From Deinococcus sp. Leaf326 (lineage in GTDB: Bacteria > Deinococcota > Deinococci > Deinococcales > Deinococcaceae): a stretch of DNA of 7,145 bases. The notes beneath the pieces were generated by a model. That model saw nothing but the letters and a program-made list of their open reading frames with translations, ran no database searches and was not told where the DNA came from. Position numbers and translations under genes: made by a program. This document shows, piece by piece, positions 4,846 through 7,145 of this stretch (the stretch's first letter is position 1; each line of letters starts with the position of its first letter). The DNA is taken from the NCBI RefSeq assembly GCF_001424185.1, contig NZ_LMOM01000060.1, positions 1 through 7,145 of the forward strand, written 5' to 3'.

Positions 4846-6249
4846 ATGGCAAAAAAACCGAAGAAAGCAAAGGCGCCAGTTGATCACATAGCTGATTTCT
4901 TAACTCATAAAAGATTAAAGCCGGGGGATAAGGTTTTAGCTGGTCAAATGCTTTCAGATAGACCACAGCTTACCGCAGAAGAACTTCGGAACTTACCTGC
5001 TCGGCTAAATCTCCTAAAAATTGATTTGGGTGATTTTAAACGTATAAAAAGAAAAATGGCTAGATCTAATCCTATTTTAGCTAGAGGGTTTATAAATCAT
5101 TTGCTTATCAAAAATCCTAGAGCGAAAATATTCACAGGTAGCATCAATGAATACGATAGGTTGCCTCAAGAAATAGATGGCCACCTAAAAAAACATGCGG
5201 ATTTTAAAGACACTGTTCTATACTTTCCATTTTACAGTAAAACCTATGCATATAAGTTTCCACACCATTTATTGCACCCTGGGTGTGTAGTTCATATTGC
5301 ATGGGTAGGATATAAAGGCTATATACGTTTAAGCGATAAGCCATTTAGGCATAGCCAGTCATTTTCCGTGATCGGTGGACGGCCAGATGTTGAAGTTATG
5401 CTAAGGCATAGACTACCTTTTAGTTTCATTAGAAATCTAACATTAGAACTACTCTCATTACTCACTGGAAAAATATCACAAAAGGAAATTAAAAATAGTA
5501 TTAATAAACAGGTAAAAGATTTTAGGGTGGAAGATTTATATATTGATGAAAAAGAGGAATCCAGTCCCATAGGAGTGATAAATTCTGTGGTCAAAAGGCT
5601 TGACTTGTGCGAAAAGCTGTCAGCTGAGGCTACAACTCAGATCATTGGTGCTCATCAGCTTTCTCTAGTAATATATCTATACCTTACTTGTTTTGACCTA
5701 CTAGGACAGCCTAATGATTGGATGACATTCGATAGCTGGATTAATGCCAAAAAATTAAAAATTATTGAAGAGAAAGACTCTATAATTAAAGGCTTGCCGG
5801 AAAATGCTGATTACATTTTAGCTACTCAGGCATTGGTAAAGGGATATAATCAAATTTATGGAGTGAAAAGCTCTTTCTATAACTTTATGGATAATGTACT
5901 TACAGATGAGGCAAGGGAAAAACTATTAGCTAGCATTAGATATACTTCTATTTTAAATTCTTCTCCAGATAAGAGAATAAAAGTATTTGATGAGTTCAGA
6001 AAAAAAGAGTACCTTCTTAAAGTTAGGAATAGCTATACGCATAAAGCGCGTTTTCAAGCTGGCCTGACCATTCCTTTTCCAAAATTTGATGCAAAAGAAG
6101 AATTTGCACCTATGTTTATCGACTATGGGCAATTTATGGATAAAAAAGAGCTGACTCAAATTGGGTTGAGTCAATGGCCCAGCACTTTACGAGAAACTGT
6201 CTTGGTAGGGTTGGCTGAGTATATAAGGAAACTATCCAATCAAAAATAG
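4846..6249 (+). CDS. AT-rich 467-aa protein with C-terminal HEPN-like RNSYTH motif
   Basis: I do not recognise the whole family. The N-terminus is lysine-rich (MAKKPKKAKAPVDH). Residues 85-180 look like a mixed alpha/beta domain, including TVLYFPFYSKTYAYKFPHHL (123-142) and VVHIAWVGYKGYIRL (148-162). From about residue 250 it is mostly helical: LSLVIYLYLTCFDLLGQ (272-288), DYILATQALVKGYNQIYG (322-339), then FDEFRKKEYLLKVRNSYTHK (381-400). Arg394-Asn395-x3-His399 fits the HEPN RNxxxH motif, and the preceding LLGQ helix plus F/Y-rich helices resemble Apea-like HEPN C-terminal domains. RNase activity is therefore possible, with the N-terminal half as a sensor or effector-specific domain; both points are inference. 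Very low GC (15 of 60 bases at 5941-6000) and abundant Ile/Lys/AAA codons differ sharply from both neighbours, indicating recent acquisition. There is no signal peptide or clear membrane segment. Confidence 0.85.
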   Translation: MAKKPKKAKAPVDHIADFLTHKRLKPGDKVLAGQMLSDRPQLTAEELRNLPARLNLLKIDLGDFKRIKRKMARSNPILARGFINHLLIKNPRAKIFTGSINEYDRLPQEIDGHLKKHADFKDTVLYFPFYSKTYAYKFPHHLLHPGCVVHIAWVGYKGYIRLSDKPFRHSQSFSVIGGRPDVEVMLRHRLPFSFIRNLTLELLSLLTGKISQKEIKNSINKQVKDFRVEDLYIDEKEESSPIGVINSVVKRLDLCEKLSAEATTQIIGAHQLSLVIYLYLTCFDLLGQPNDWMTFDSWINAKKLKIIEEKDSIIKGLPENADYILATQALVKGYNQIYGVKSSFYNFMDNVLTDEAREKLLASIRYTSILNSSPDKRIKVFDEFRKKEYLLKVRNSYTHKARFQAGLTIPFPKFDAKEEFAPMFIDYGQFMDKKELTQIGLSQWPSTLRETVLVGLAEYIRKLSNQK

Positions 6250-6269
6250 TCAGATCTTTTAATTTGAGC

Positions 6270-6275
6270 TATCCT
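6270..6275 (+). promoter_or_regulatory. -10 box of a leaderless promoter for the recombinase
   Basis: TATCCT is followed by 6 bases (AATTAC) and GTG at 6282. It lies only 20 bases after the stop of the AT-rich gene. The same TATCCT-N6-start unit occurs at 1022 and 3807. Confidence 0.55.
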
Positions 6276-6281
6276 AATTAC

Positions 6282-7145
6282 GTGACCCTCACATATTATT
6301 ATGGCGATCTGTTTACCCAGACCCGTGAGTGGACGAATCTGCACGACGAGGAACTGCGCCGCCGCGCCGTGAAGGCCTCTGCCGATAAGGACGTCGACGC
6401 TCTGGTCTCCCTTACGACGGCCTACCTCGCGCATCAAGGTGGCAGTGGGGTCCTGACCAGTCCCCGCACCGTCGAGGCCTACGCCCTGGGCACCCGGCAG
6501 TTCATCGAGTACGCCACGGCTCAGGCGCTCAGCCTGCTCCGGCCGGGTCGCCACGATGCACAGGGGTACATCAACGCTCTCCTTGCTGCCGGGCGCAAAC
6601 CTGCAGGCGTGCAGCTCAAGGTCGCGGCCGCCGGTTGCCTCTACCGTGCCCTGCGCTGGGCCGGCGCCACGGAGGCCGACCCCTTCCGTGATACGAAGGT
6701 GCCCAAGGACCGGACGCCGGGGATCGTCAAGCGCCCGCCCTATACCGAGGACGAGCTGGCGGATGTGCTCGAACATGCGGACGTACACGCCAAGTTCCTG
6801 CTCTTCCTGACGGCCCATGCTGGCTTGCGCATCAGCGAGGCCCTGGCACTGGAGTGGGATGACCTCGACGAGGCGGCCAAGCGCCTGCACGTCCGCAGTG
6901 GCAAGGGCCGGAAGGGTCGGGTGGTGGCCATGAGCACCAGCCTCGCGCGTGCAGCCCGGCACTACCGAGGCCTCTATGGACCAGGCGGCCCAGACCATAT
7001 GGATGGGAAACGGACGACGCCGAGTACCCATCTCTTCCGGTATAGGCATGCCATGACCGCCCGACACCACATCAGCAAAGCCTTCGCCCTGGCCGGGGTG
7101 GACTTCAGAGGCTTCCACCCCGGACGCAAGTACGCCGGAACACGG
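6282..7145 (+). CDS. Tyrosine recombinase/integrase, 3' end outside the window
   Basis: The frame starts with GTG at 6282, chosen because of the TATCCT box 6 bases upstream and because it gives the N-terminus YYYGDLFTQTREWTNLHDEEL that I associate with Deinococcus integrases. It stays open for 288 codons to the window edge. Residues 1-140 form the helical SAM-like core-binding domain, including TSPRTVEAYALGTRQF and LYRALRWAGA. The catalytic domain follows: Arg183 in HAGLRISEALALEWDD is the first catalytic arginine, Lys208 in SGKGRKGRVV is the beta-hairpin lysine, and His279-Pro-Gly-Arg282 in FHPGRKYAGTR is the HxxR box. The nucleophilic tyrosine would lie beyond the right edge. The enzyme cuts and rejoins DNA at specific sites, either as the integrase of an element or as a resident XerC/D-like recombinase. 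Strongly GC-rich and in phase with host codons. A long minus-strand frame over it is a shadow. Confidence 0.9.
   Translation, partial: MTLTYYYGDLFTQTREWTNLHDEELRRRAVKASADKDVDALVSLTTAYLAHQGGSGVLTSPRTVEAYALGTRQFIEYATAQALSLLRPGRHDAQGYINALLAAGRKPAGVQLKVAAAGCLYRALRWAGATEADPFRDTKVPKDRTPGIVKRPPYTEDELADVLEHADVHAKFLLFLTAHAGLRISEALALEWDDLDEAAKRLHVRSGKGRKGRVVAMSTSLARAARHYRGLYGPGGPDHMDGKRTTPSTHLFRYRHAMTARHHISKAFALAGVDFRGFHPGRKYAGTR

Noticed and set aside
2613..6254. TAGTCAGA at 2613-2620 and 6247-6254 as possible attachment-site direct repeats bounding the foreign block
   Set aside because: Only eight identical bases, no similarity beyond, and GC-rich resident genes lie between them, so chance is the simpler explanation.
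6240..7118. Long minus-strand open frame (292 codons) opposite the right-hand 880 bases
   Set aside because: It lies antisense to the recombinase frame, which has all expected catalytic residues; the minus frame is open only because of high GC and reads as Gly/Ala/Arg-rich low-information sequence.
1..7145. CRISPR arrays, tRNA or rRNA genes
   Set aside because: I found no regularly spaced repeats of CRISPR size, no cloverleaf-like sequence with a TTCRA arm, and no rRNA-like stretch.

Overview
The window looks like accessory chromosome or plasmid sequence from a Deinococcus-like bacterium. The evidence is a GC-rich core (about 68-73% GC in hand-counted 60-base rows at 1741-1800 and 6661-6720), a tyrosine recombinase whose N-terminus I recognise as a Deinococcus-type integrase, and a recurring leaderless promoter layout. 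In that layout a TANNNT -10 box sits 6-7 bases (8 in one case) before the start codon, with no ribosome binding site. Leaderless mRNAs are known to be very common in Deinococcus. The species cannot be determined from the window.

Layout, left to right. Positions 1-98 hold the last codons and probable right end of an IS3-family insertion sequence. It abuts the 3' end of a minus-strand gene of unknown function (99-932), which may be truncated there. A divergent small gene (1034-1246) follows, then a roughly 430-base gap with a hairpin and short direct repeats. Next is a thioredoxin-reductase-like flavoprotein (1676-2608) with a CPYC redox motif but a degenerate second nucleotide-binding site. 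A low-GC pair follows: a minus-strand protein with a Cys-His-Asp arrangement like papain/transglutaminase-fold enzymes (2624-3088), and a divergent HEPN-like protein with an RNLIAH motif (3268-3801). GC-rich sequence resumes with a small hypothetical protein (3819-4160), a strong hairpin (4195-4230) and a lipoprotein (4321-4800). A very AT-rich gene (4846-6249, about 25% GC in one counted row) encodes a 467-residue protein of unknown family with an RNSYTH motif near its C-terminus, also HEPN-like. A tyrosine recombinase (6282 to the right edge) starts 32 bases later with GTG and is cut by the window end.

Taken together, this is a mosaic. Older GC-rich Deinococcus-like genes, most with their own leaderless promoters, are interrupted by two blocks of lower-GC genes whose motifs suggest nuclease or peptidase activities. 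An IS end and an integrase flank it. That composition suits a small island of accessory or defence/toxin-type genes, but no complete known defence system is recognisable and joint function of these genes is inference only.
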